Source: Eupeodes corollae
Taxonomy: Eukaryota; Arthropoda; Insecta; Diptera; Syrphidae
Assembly (NCBI RefSeq): GCF_945859685.1
Contig: NC_079147.1
Span: 12,751,289 to 12,815,288 of the forward strand
Reading direction: 5' to 3'
DNA: 64,000 nucleotides
Shown in pieces: positions 1 through 10,108 of this stretch; position 1 is the first letter of the stretch; every line of letters starts with the position of its first letter. Under the pieces are notes generated by a model. The model saw only the letters and a list, made by a program, of their open reading frames with translations. It ran no database searches and was not told the DNA's origin. A program made the translations under genes and the position numbers.

Positions 1-28
1 GGAGAAGATCAGAATTTCTCTTCAGGCA

Positions 29-993
29 TTGGTTCAAAAGAAATTTTGCAACCGGAAAAGACTTCAGAAGCTTTTGGGACAGCTGAACTTTGCAAGTTTT
101 GTAATACCAAGGGAAAGATTAAACTGTCGCTGCCTTCGGATCTTTCTTCGAAGATTAAACAGACGTGTGAGACATATACTCTCCATCCCTCGGAGGGCCA
201 TGGAGGAGATCACTTGGTGGTTGGAGCCACAGACAAGTTCTCACCAATTTACAAACCGGCAATAACAAACTTTTTAAGGTGGCACTCCAATATGAAAGAG
301 ATGTATGCGGTGTACAGAGCTATAAGTGCCCGAGCGGATCGGCTGTTGGGCTCGCACATCTTGCTTCAGACAGACAATCGTACTCTCGTGGCTTACATTC
401 GCAAGGAGGGGGGAAACAGGTCTATTGGCCTATTAGATCTAACTTATCAGATTCTTCACCTCGTAGATCAGTTCAATATAACCATATCAGCTTTCTACCT
501 TCCGGGAAGGTACAATGGCATAGCAGACGGACTTTCAAGGGGTCGATCTATCCCCGAATGGCATCTTCTACCCGCAGCAAGGAAACTTATCTTCGAGAGA
601 TGGGGGGTACCCGAAATGGATCTGTTTGCTTCAAGGGACACGGCTGTTGTCGAAAGATATGTGTCGATAGATTCAAGAGATCGTGCGGCAGAGTTTCTCG
701 ACGCATTCAGTCGCCATTGGAAGTTTCAACTAGGGTGGATATTTCCTCCACCAAATCTGATGCCGAAGGTGTTAGCTCACCTAAACCAGTCACAGGGAAC
801 CTACCTCATTGTAGCCCCCGAGTGGAAGCAAGTGTTTTGGATGCCCGACCTGAAGGCTCGGGCGCTAGAGCCACCACTAGCAATCAACAACCTGCGGAGG
901 GTATTGATAGATATGACCACCAGACGTCCACCTCTACAGGTCGAACTTTTGAGCCTGAACGTATGGAGAGTTGGGGGTGGGGTAATCAGGTAG
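29..993 (+). pseudogene. DIRS RT end, RNase H region and pol tail
   Basis: Frame 2 (29-265) reads LLGQLNFASFVIPRERL and then WWL, which is the thumb end of a DIRS/LTR-type reverse transcriptase. The reading then moves to frame 1 (about 265-993). There LQTDNRTLVAYIRKEGG and YLPGRYNGIADGLSR match the RNase H region, with its D-N and A-D-LSR motifs. MDLFASRD, IFPPPNLMPKVLAHL and LIVAPEWKQVFW match the tail typical of DIRS-group pol proteins. The frame change near position 265 shows a small indel. Frame 3 here (279-1001) is a shadow. In an intact element the enzyme would copy the element RNA into DNA. Confidence 0.78.
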
Positions 994-1043
994 AAGCTTG
1001 ATCGCATGAAGAAAAAGAATTACTTAAGAGAGGATGTAGAGTT

Positions 1044-1909
1044 TTGACTTTAAGGACATACTTACCAGCTATAAGAGCTTGGATAGCTTGGTGCAAAGTA
1101 AATCATTTTAATGCGAATTCTCCATCAGGTCCCATTGTGGCTAGATTTTTGGCCTGGTTATTTTTAAAAGAAAACTATGCACCAAGTACTATTCTTGTCT
1201 ATAAATCTGCAATTTCAACATTTTGTAGCCCAAATGCAGTTGAAAATCTGTCTTCACATTTCTTAGTGAAACAGATTTTAAAGCAGTATCATTAGCAAGA
1301 ACTGCTACGAGAAAATTACAGACTTAGGATCCCCGGACTGCAGTGGATTGGCTGGCCTCAACAAAAAGCAAGGAGACCGTTTTTGACGCATCAAGGAAGG
1401 CTGCTATCATCTTGCTGCTTGCATCTGGACGAAGAGTTCATGATCTTACATTGCTTAGAGTTTCCCCCGATAGTTTTATAGAGGGTAAAAAAGAGATTAT
1501 ATTACATCCGTCTTTTGGTTCGAAGACTGACTCAGCCATACAAAGACAGTCCAGTTGGCATTTACTCGAGCATTCAAACAAAAACATCTGTCCAGCATAT
1601 TGGTTAAGGCGTTTAATCAGATTAGCCGATGGGAGAAGAGCAGGTGTGGATAATCTTGACATTCTTTTTATAAGCGTAAAGGGACCAGTCAGACCAGCAT
1701 CAAGAACATTGATCGGCGGTTGGGTGCGTTCAGTTTTACGAGAGGCCGGAATAAGTGATACACTTGGTAGTGTGCGAGCCGCGGTTGCTTCACTAGGTTG
1801 GCTCCAGAGCAACATAGTCTGTCAAATCAATACTTTATCTCGGAGATATGATGTTAAATGGACTAAATTGATTAGAATATATTTTGTTTTATGGGAATTA
1901 GGTTCTTAA
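1044..1909 (+). pseudogene. DIRS tyrosine recombinase (integrase), frameshifted
   Basis: The N-terminal SAM-like DNA-binding domain is in frame 3 (1044-1295; TLRTYLPAIRAWIAWC and SGPIVARFLAWLF). The catalytic domain is in frame 2 (1343-1909). LLASGRRVHDLTLL carries the first catalytic arginine, GSVRAAVASLGWL carries the second arginine, and IRIYF near the end supplies a candidate nucleophilic tyrosine. The usual histidine of the HxxR motif is not seen; a glycine lies at that place (GSVR). A stop and frame change near 1296 separate the two halves, so no active recombinase can be made from this copy. Confidence 0.78.
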
Positions 1910-1982
1910 CTATTTTTTATTAGAACTATTTCTAGTTTTCATCATCATAGCGTTGTGCTCAAACACCAGCAGATAACAAACA

Positions 1983-2111
1983 CGTCTTCAACAGCGACGA
2001 CGCTGTATTTTCACCAGGCAGATAATATGACGGTTTTACACTAAAATAAAACCGTTATTATATGCCGACAGAAAACACAGCGTCGCAGTAAGTTCCTTCA
2101 TGGTGAAGACG
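1983..2111. repeat. Imperfect inverted repeat at DIRS 3' end
   Basis: The left arm starts CGTCTTCA, runs through CAGCG...GACGCTGT, GCAGATAATAT and ends CGGTTTTA at 2038. The right arm starts TAAAACCG at 2047 and runs through TTATATGCCGAC, ACAGCGTCG and ends TGAAGACG at 2111. The arms pair over most of their length around a loop of about 8 bases. DIRS-type elements are known to carry inverted and internal complementary repeats, so this probably is their 3' terminus. Confidence 0.6.
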
Positions 2112-5100
2112 CTTTAAAGAATTGTACTATTTTGTTAATAAAGATAAAATGTTGTTATTGCGTGATAACAAAATTGGTTTTGGTTAAGATTCTGCAACGA
2201 TTTAAAAACATTTTGCAAATATTTGTGATGATTAAGCTTAAATTCAATTTATTTTTTTGTATCGATTCAAATTGCTGACAAAATTATAATTTTTACTTTT
2301 CTTGTTCCATTTTCTTTAAATTGTTAAATAATTATTATTTTTCATGTTCAAAATCACAAATAATGCTTAATGTTGATTCAATATAACTTTTTGATATATT
2401 TAATCGATTTCAAAATAAATTTTTAACTTATAAATTTTAAATATTTGGTTTTGTGTATAAGAACCAAAACTTTTCAAATACATCGACAGCGCTGCATATT
2501 GCAGGATGGCTGTGATAGATAAAGACATTTTCAAATTAAAACTTTGTAAATTTGTTATTAGGAGATCGATAAGCTTTGAACACGTCGTTAAGGATTGTTT
2601 CAAAACAAAACAAAACAATAAATAATTTCATCTAGTGAAAAGTTAAACGATGAGAATTGGGGCATTGTTATTAAAATACGACTTAGACATTTTCAACAGC
2701 CCTTTTGACTGGAAATTATTATAAATGTCCTTCTAGGCCCTTTCATATATGCAGATTAAGAGTAACCTCGCGATCAGAAAATTATTAGTGATTTTCCTAA
2801 GCAAAATAATTCGCAAAAACAACTATGTTCCGTTTAAATTTGCATTCTATCGGGTCCAAAAAGCGAATTATCTCGGATTGGAACAAAAAGACACACTCTT
2901 CAATGGTCGAATGTTTATGTGTAAATTTAAAATAACTGTGATTTTCTTATCGCCTTAGTTTGAGCCAACGTGCGTTGTCGGCAAATATTTAGCAAAATGT
3001 TAGAAAAGGTCGTTGTCTAATGTCCAAGCTATCTTATATCCACGTCCACCGTCCATACTGCTCTTATCAAATAAAAGCAAGACAAAAAAAGGGATTATAC
3101 AAACATGCAAAATACATGCATAGATGTATATATTTTGAAGTCATACTTTCGAGGACAATAACCCTGAGGATGGTTTTCAGATTCAAAACAAAAATAAATA
3201 CGCAAAAAGTAGCACAAAAGTCAGAAGAGACTATTTTTAAAAGTTCTTTTTTTCTTTTTGTTGTTGTTAAATGAGAACAATTTCAACAAGAGGACAAAAT
3301 GTCATACAATCTTGCAAGGATAATGTGTCATACAAATGTTTTCATACTTTTTGTTTATTTTGTGCTTTTTTTTCATTTGGAACAAGATAATATAAGGACG
3401 AAGCTGAATATCATTCATTTTAGAAAATTGTTCCCAGCCATCTATGTATATAGTGATGGAGCACGGGGGATGATGGGACATATAGTTAATATGGCAGAGC
3501 CCAGAACCAGAACTAGAATCAGAATCAGTGGAAGGGTATGGCAATGGCAGAGAGTTGGCAGTATGGAGGATACATAAATGACTGAACGACAGGACCGGCA
3601 CCGGCATCATCACCGGAGTGTTTAACAGCAGCAACAACAACACCAACAACAGCACTTCCAGGATAATATGATGAAGAAGACGGTATAGCGGGGGAAGGAC
3701 GATGGGTGTTGTGGGTGACGATGGTAAGCTATAGAATTTATGAGAACGTTTGATGTTGCATTTCGGTGTATTTATTCTGTTGGTTGGTTTCACACCCAAC
3801 AACGGCAAACGTGTTCTAAGGATCTGCTATGCATAAAATGAACATACGTCAAGGATTTTAAAACACACACAAATTCACATATGAAAAAAAAAACATAACA
3901 TAACTATACAAACAACAATGATGATGAGGAGGGTGACGTAGGGGGTGAGGGTGTATAAGGATGAAGACTGCAAGTATAGAATGTTTTCCAGTCTGCCAGA
4001 GACGAACGAAGGAAGCATTACATTGCGTTGACATTGCTTCGTCTGTTGATATATTATCCTTGCATAATGGCATGGCTGATGGTTTAAGCCAGGACTTTGT
4101 CCTTTTGGCTATATTCTGTCGCTGTGTTGGTGCTGTATCATATGCAACCATATCATCGCGCACAAGAGTTCTTCTTCAAGTTAAAGAGTGTAGATATACT
4201 TACAAGCATTTATTTAAACTGATGCAGGTATTGTTTTTTTGATGCTTCAAATAACACATATCCTTCTTATACGTTCTTTATAATATCCTATATCCTTTCG
4301 CTACCTCTGCTTCGTCATTTGTTGTGTTTGTTCCTTTCTGAAGTAAGTATAAAGTTTTTGGTGTAATGTATTAAAAAGAGGTTTAAGAAAAAACGAAACG
4401 TGTGGTAATTGAGTACCTAACTCATTACAGAAATGAGCTACAAATGAGATTTTGCTAATGAGTTTGGCATTGTGGAAGTCGTAAATGTTTTAGCTGCTGA
4501 TGCTGTAAATGTTGCTCATTAAATTCGCGCGCACATAATAATATTTTAGAGCGCACATATGAGGGATTTCCTGGCAGTACATCAATGTTGGGGGAGGGGG
4601 GAGGTTGTGTTTTAATGTTGTAAACTTGGCCTTGATGATAAAAAGTTATGGAAGCATGAATTGCAATGTGATTACACTTCGCTAAAAAAAGATGGTGGTA
4701 TGCATATGTAGGTAAGATATATAATAAAAATATACATATGTATGAACATACAATCCCCTTGTTAACAAACTTATCCTTAATGTCGATACAACAAAGTTAA
4801 TTACATTATAAATAGATGTCAATTGTTAGAAAAAAATGAATTTAAAACTTATTTTTGAAAATCCTAACGGTCATTCAACTATTATTTATGAGTATTTTAT
4901 TGCCTGCATGATTGTTCTCAAAAAAAGTTTACAAACAATAAACTTTCCTTACGGTACTACTCTGAAGCATGGTTTTCTAATTACAAATGTTTCTCCAGAC
5001 ATAAAATGACCAAACATTTGATTTGACGGGACCGTTTTTCTCTCAATCTATCAAAACCCTTTGTTGACCGATGACGGTGGTACTTGTACTATCAAATGTT

Positions 5101-5136
5101 ACTCTAAATAAATTCTCCACATGTTTAAATATTTTT
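2112..5136. other. Unassigned AT-rich DNA
   Basis: No convincing gene or mobile element was recognised. The open frames at 2400-2618 (-), 3302-3808 (-) and 3858-4163 (-) have low-complexity or unfamiliar products and no homology that I can name. The stretch at about 3590-3720 is rich in CAG/CAA triplets (CAGCAGCAACAACAACACC), which looks more like host intergenic or intronic DNA than transposon DNA. Confidence 0.4.
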
Positions 5137-5560
5137 AACTTCCTAAAGTTATTGTAACTGATCCGATTTCTCAAATTGAAAATTTTAAATGAAGTCCGTA
5201 CGCTCGAGAAGTTCGGGAAGAAAGGACTCTCAAAAAAATTCAGTGGGTGGTTTTTAAACATAATAATTTAAGAAAAAGGGGAACATTTTGGTGAAACCAA
5301 AATATCTCACGAACCAATAACGCTTGTGACTTTAATTTAATTTTATAATATATATTGTAACGTAATACCCAACAATTATATTTAAAGTTGGTAAAATTTA
5401 CTCTAGACTCAAATATCTTTTCAAAAATTCAAAATATTGGCTTCAAACTAATTTTATCTCAAAATATTGTTTTAGACATTTAGTAATTTACTTATAAAAA
5501 TCCAAAAATCATTTTTTTTCGTAAAAAATACAAATTTACAAAAAAAGTGGCTGATGTGAA
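5137..5560 (+). repeat. Repeat R, copy 1, partial
   Basis: The head (AACTTCCTAAAGTTATTGTAA, then GATCCGATTT) and the later GGACTCTCAAAAA block match the heads of the copies at 57635 and 37878. Downstream the copy carries part of the array, with AGTTGGTAAAATTTAC and TCAAATATCTTTTCAAAA. The CGTA-rich core is reduced to a GTCCGTACGC remnant. The copy is noncoding. Confidence 0.6.
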
Positions 5561-5975
5561 TGATGACGGATGCCAAACTTGACAGATATCCGAAGTGACA
5601 GATGTCAAAATCGAAAGGTGTCTAAAGTGTTAAAAACAGTTTGCTGAATACACTGTCCATTATTTTAAAAATTGAAATTGTAGTAAGCAGATTCATATTT
5701 CTATAAATTATGGCAATCGAACATCAAAAATTGCTTTGCCAAAAAGTTTCGGGAGTAAAAAGCTTTTTAAAAAAATGTGATCAAAATTGTCTTAAAGAGA
5801 AAAACTGACATGGAATAAATGGCGATAGAAAATAGGGGAACGCGATCTTATTTTAAATTATTTTTAAAGCTTTTGGAAATCCTAAATTCTTGTTAAAGTT
5901 CAAGAATTTATGTCAGTTTATTAAATTTGAAATCTAAGCTGCTTAACACATTGTGAGTGAAAGTGGTTTGGTAAT
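5561..5975. other. Unassigned AT-rich DNA
   Basis: No gene, repeat boundary or element was recognised. The text contains GTGACAGATGTC-like short repeats at about 5578-5610 but no larger structure. Confidence 0.3.
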
Positions 5976-6225
5976 TTATTTGTTTGTTTTCAGATATATA
6001 AACTGACAGTAGCCATCAACCACAGAACCCACCTTTTCAATGTTGTCAAATCCTTTAGCACCGAGCAACTGTTTCAAGTTAAGAAACAGAAAATAATCAA
6101 AAGGGGGCTAAATCTGGCGAATAGGGTACGTGCGTAATGGACCCATGTTTCATCCATGGTTAAAGATTGTCTCAAAAACTTTGTTTTATTGCTGTGAAAG
6201 TTCTCCAAACACTCGGTTTAAACAG
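5976..6225 (-). pseudogene. Mariner-family transposase remnant with internal deletion
   Basis: Read on the minus strand, the sequence gives MDETWV, with the first catalytic D of a mariner/Tc1 transposase. It then passes directly to PYSPDLAPFDYFLFLNL, the block around the third catalytic acid, and on to LLGAKGFDNIEKV and a C-terminal stop. The region between, with the second catalytic D, is missing. The remnant is a deletion derivative that cannot encode an active enzyme. It abuts the hairpin at 6233-6277. SETMAR-type mariner relatives share this PYSPDLAP block. Confidence 0.62.
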
Positions 6226-6232
6226 CCTCACG

Positions 6233-6277
6233 ACGCTGTTTTTGTTCCATTATCAGTTAATGGAACAAAAACAGCGT
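6233..6277. repeat. Perfect 20-bp inverted repeat, 5-base loop
   Basis: ACGCTGTTTTTGTTCCATTA at 6233-6252 is followed by TCAGT and then by its exact reverse complement at 6258-6277. It lies just upstream (minus strand) of the mariner remnant. No terminator function is implied in a eukaryote. Confidence 0.9.
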
Positions 6278-6424
6278 TCAAAAAGTCCCCTGCATTGAAT
6301 ATTGACTAAAAATTTGGACATGAGAAAGCTGTGCGCAAGATGCGATAACAAACAATAGAACAAGAACAGAAAGACTTCTAGTTTGCCCACTTTCAATCGG
6401 AAGTCAAACAATAATAAAATAAAA

Positions 6425-7810
6425 AGAGGCTGGGATGCGACCCACACTGATAACTTCCCATCTCGTCTGTCGTTTTGTCTTGCTAAAAAGTTTGTCTTTG
6501 TGTTCTCGTATCAATTTTTACCAAATATGCGTACTATTTTTTGGAGATTTTATTTTTAATAAAAAAATGAACTTTTGGACTTTTATATAAAAATTACTGA
6601 ATATCGACAACAACATTTCTGTGAAATAAAATAAGTTTTAAGCAATTTTTAAAAAACGATTTGAGACGAAAGTAAATTTTTACCAAGTTTTAGCATTGTT
6701 TTTTTTAGAGTTTTATTTTTTGTAAAAAAAACAGTTTATTCGATTTTTTTTTTAAATTTTATCGAATGTTAACAACAATATTTCTTATAAGATAAAATTT
6801 GCTTGAAGCCAATATTTCAAATTTTTGAAAAAATATTTGAGTCGAAAATCAATTTTTACCAACTTTTTTAAATATTTTTTAGGTTTTTAATTTTTTGTAC
6901 AAAAACTGTCAATTCGATTTTTTTTTCAAAATTTTACTAAATGTTAACAACAATATTTTTTGAAAGCCGATATCTACAATTTTTGAAAATATATTTGAGT
7001 CGAAATCAATTTTTACCAACTTTCGTTAAATTTTTTTAGGTTTTTATTTTTTGTAAGAAAACTGTCAATTCGATTTTTCTCAAGATTTTTCAAAATGTTA
7101 AAAACGATATTTCTTATAAGTTGAAATAAGTTTGAAGTCTTAATTTCAAGTTTTTGAAAAGATATTTGAATCGATATTCAATTTTTCCAACTTTGAGTAA
7201 TGTTTTTCTTAGATTTTTATTTTTTATGAAAAAATACTGTCAATTCGATTTTTCTCAAAATTTTATAAGATGTTTTGTTTTGGAGACAAAATCATATTTT
7301 AGTCGTAAAATTTCCGAGGTGACAAATTTTTTTTATCAATTTTTTTGATTTATAAAAAAAACCGTTAAATGGAGTCTTTTCAAAAAATATATTTGTTTGA
7401 TATCACGTTACAATATATTATATGCAATTTAATTCAAGTCTCTAGCGTTTTTGGTTCGTGAGATATTTAGGGTTAACCAATATTTTCACCCTTTTTTAAA
7501 CTGGTATGGTAAAAAAACCACCCACGCAATTTTCTTGAGAGCCCTTTCAGCATTTTTCTGCCTTAATATCTGTATAAAAAAATTTATTTGAAGTCGATAT
7601 CTCTTTTGGTTCTTGAGCTATGGAGGACAAAAAAAACGTCCCGAACGTACGGACGTACGGACGTATGATCGTACGTGTCGTACACACGCATGCACAGATA
7701 TCTTTCTAAAAATCTTTTATCTCGACTCTAGGGACCTTGAAACGTCGAGAAATGTCAAAATTTTCAATTTGACGGATCGGACCCATTACAATAACTTCCT
7801 TTGTCAAGTT
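6425..7810 (-). repeat. Repeat R, copy 2, near full length
   Basis: On the minus strand the copy starts with the head (AACTTGACAAAGGAAGTTATT at 7810, then GTAATGGGTCCGATCC). The CGTA-rich core follows at about 7640-7690. Next is a tandem array in which (plus strand) TTTTTACCAA recurs near 7185, 7015, 6857, 6679 and 6521, a period of about 157-178 bases. The tail, GAAGTTATCAGTGTGGG then TCGCATCCCAGCC, ends at about 6425. The copy is noncoding. It shares both ends and order with the copy at 57635-58990 in the opposite orientation. Confidence 0.72.
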
Positions 7811-7817
7811 ATTAAAG

Positions 7818-8110
7818 TAGGTAGCCCAACAGTCCATGAAGAATCAGGCCTAGTGACTTACAACTGTCAACCATTCTTGTGTGCGAGTAATGTTGTCAGG
7901 GATGGAAAGGGCCTTCAGTTTATATGCCGAATCCGAACGGCTAATTTGAGAAAGCACTTTTTCATGACAAGAATTACTCTTGGGGGATTTGTCAGTTACT
8001 CGCAAGAGGCAGTACCCGTGAAAAAAAATAGCTGGCACAGGCAGGGATCGAACCCAACACCTCTTGCATTACAGTCCAACGCACTAACCATCACGCTACG
8101 AGTACTACCC
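7818..8110 (-). mobile_element. tRNA-derived SINE
   Basis: On the minus strand the head begins near 8110. It carries an RNA polymerase III A box (TAGCGTGATGG, 8088-8098) and a B box (GGTTCGATCCC, 8044-8054), spaced about 33 bases apart as in tRNA genes. The body ends in GTCACTAGGCC and ACTGTTGGGCTACC, which recurs at 9204-9262 on the plus strand. The overlapping open frames at 7613-8179 and 7850-8038 are products of this repeat and not genes. Confidence 0.72.
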
Positions 8111-8115
8111 AATAT

Positions 8116-9060
8116 CAGTTTTGTATGGTCCAAAACCACACTGATAAGGACCAATCAGGTTGTTGACGCTGAGCTTTAGGCGTTCACATATTACGGAAGA
8201 GAAGATTTTGTAAGTGATGTTAAGTAGCCTCTACATTTCGTGGGTCTCTTTTTTTCATTCTTTTTTCCGATCATATTTTACAGATTGGTTGGTGCAGTCT
8301 TCACTTCCTCTAAGTCAGGAAGACGGGATTGTTGGTTTCCGTCGGCTACATTGATTGGATCATTCTGCCTTACAGCAGAATTCGATTCGTCGTCGGCGTT
8401 ATATACAGTCTGCAAAAGTGGTCCTTCCCTATCCTCAGCAGCCTTCGGTTTAAGGTTTATGTACTTTTGAATTTCGTTTCACTTGCCCATAAGACTCTTG
8501 AACTTCATAGAACGCCATTTTGCATCCCTTCTGTTTGGCTGCATTTTGCTACTGACATTCCTCTTCAAACCAAGGGTTTCTCGTTGGTGACTGCTTGAAA
8601 CCCAGCACCTTGGCAATGTTGCCACTGCATTTCGATACATTGCGTTGGCGGCAGAGAACTTCAAAAGACGTTACTTTTGACCCCGTCCGAGAAGGATTTG
8701 ATGGATGGTCATGAGGCGCTCGTTAATGACTTGTTGCCTAAAGTTGGCTCCAATGACATAGCCACATCGAAACAATCGTTAATGGTTTTCTTGGTACTAG
8801 TAAATATCCCCGTTTTTCATCCCCTTTTTCCCCGTGGTGATATATGCTTTATAGTTGTTTATGGCCTCCGCAAATTCTTCGGTTGGACGTGGTCTATTTA
8901 GGAACCTAACATTGGACGTGTATATCCAAAGTTCGTAGTCCTTAAATCAATCAACATTAAATCCATATTCGTATCTCAGGCTTGTTGGTGCCTTTGGTTC
9001 TTCTCAGCGTGGTCAAAAAGCGGATCGACTTTTAAGGCTTCGGTCAATGATAGATTTGTT
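8116..9060 (-). mobile_element. RTE-clade LINE fragment, diverged and deleted
   Basis: Minus-strand reading recovers pieces of an RTE polyprotein in the expected order: SNVRFLNRPRPTEE from the endonuclease N-terminus (about 8890-8920), an FC-LYNADDESNSAVRQNDP segment (about 8340-8440), QQSRLPDLEEVK (about 8300), and ERLKLSVNNLIGPYQCGF (about 8110-8180) from the RT domain. The frame is broken several times and large blocks are missing. It is a different, older subfamily from the element at 24094-27557. Confidence 0.65.
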
Positions 9061-9203
9061 AAATTAATAGTTCAGCACTTCTTACTACCTACTTACTTAC
9101 TTTCTCTTGACAAATCAATGATTATTTTCAATTAAAGAAATTCTATGAAACAGTACAATCCTGTGAAGCCTATAAAGCGAGGATACAAATTATGGTGCTC
9201 AGA

Positions 9204-9262
9204 GTTTGAAGTCACTAGGCCCTAGTTCTCCACGAACTGTTGCGCCACCAATTTATTTTTTA
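9204..9262 (+). repeat. 3' end of a second SINE copy
   Basis: AGTCACTAGGCCCTAGTTCTC and GAACTGTTGCGCCACC align with the 3' body of the SINE at 7818-8110 (minus strand), followed by a T-rich tail. The tRNA-like head is not visible upstream, so the copy is 5'-truncated. Confidence 0.55.
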
Positions 9263-10108
9263 TTTTTAGAGGATCAACATGATAATTCTCATAAAATTCT
9301 AATTAGTTCTCGTTTTCAAATTAAACACCAAGGATATGCATTTTCTATGATTAAAGATTTATAATAGTCCTGAAAATTAATTTTATAATTTTTCAAAGCA
9401 TCCTCTCTCTTCTGTAATGGTCTGAAGTCGTTGTTATGAGCGGGTGTTGAAATGTGATCCTTTCTATGTGTGTATAAAAGTAAAATTCACTTATCCTAAT
9501 AGCATCTTTAGCTATATCCACATAAACAGAGGGCATATTTGCAAAATGCCTCAAGTATTCATTCAAGTTTAAAAACTCACAACCAAAAAAACAACGAAAC
9601 TAGTCAATGATGGCAAAGAGGTCCACCTATGGCAAAAGTCAATCTTCTCCAAGTTTTATGCTTGTTCTTGTTTTTCAAAAATTAAATTTTCAATATAGGT
9701 ACCTTCATATTTTGGTTTTCTTTTTGTTATTGCATTGTTTACTTTTGAGGGTGCATATGATGGCATCAAACAATATGCACAGTACATGAGTATTAAAATC
9801 ATGAGGCACATACCACGGCAGGCTACAACTTCTCTCGGTCTTCTTCGGCACTGATGATACCTTATGTGTGCAGAGACCAAAGAAATAGAATTTGTTGAAT
9901 ACCTTTGAGAGAAGCGATCCTTTTCGTCTATAAAATAGGAACATTCTATACTTCAAATTTTCAAGTTTCAAAAATTTATGAAATTAAGCTTTATTAAGTG
10001 ACCCGTTCGGAGTATAGGTATAGACAGATACTATAACGAGTATACGTGGTAAACAAAAGATGGAAAGGCTTTACAATTAACATATACAGGAAGTTTCTTA
10101 TCAACGAC
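9263..10108. other. Unassigned DNA
   Basis: No gene or named element was seen. Short frames at 9607-9971 on both strands overlap one another and have no recognisable product. Confidence 0.35.

Larger units (their letters stand above)
1..2111 (+). mobile_element. DIRS-like tyrosine-recombinase retrotransposon, 3' half, decayed
   Basis: The left edge of the window cuts into a retroelement that carries, in order, the end of a reverse transcriptase, an RNase H-like region, the characteristic DIRS pol tail and a tyrosine recombinase. It ends in an imperfect inverted repeat at 1983-2111. DIRS elements integrate with a tyrosine recombinase in place of a DDE integrase, so no LTR or target duplication is expected. 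The coding frames shift at about 265, 1000 and 1296, so this copy is dead. The assignment to DIRS rests on the RT-RH-YR order and on the motifs listed in the separate entries. The 5' half lies outside the window. Confidence 0.8.

Noticed and set aside
279..1001. 240-codon frame overlapping the DIRS pol region
   Set aside because: It is the shadow frame of the RNase H/pol-tail reading, which has the recognisable motifs in frame 1.
3302..3808. 168-codon minus-strand frame with a Leu/Val-rich part
   Set aside because: Composed of low-complexity translation of CAA/CAG-type DNA; no motif or signal supports it as a gene.
7613..8179. 188-codon plus-strand frame
   Set aside because: It crosses the CGTA core of repeat R and the antisense strand of a tRNA-derived SINE; the product is a repeat artefact.
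8677..8901. Possible small host gene
   Set aside because: Lies on the opposite strand of a decayed RTE endonuclease fragment; no recognisable product.
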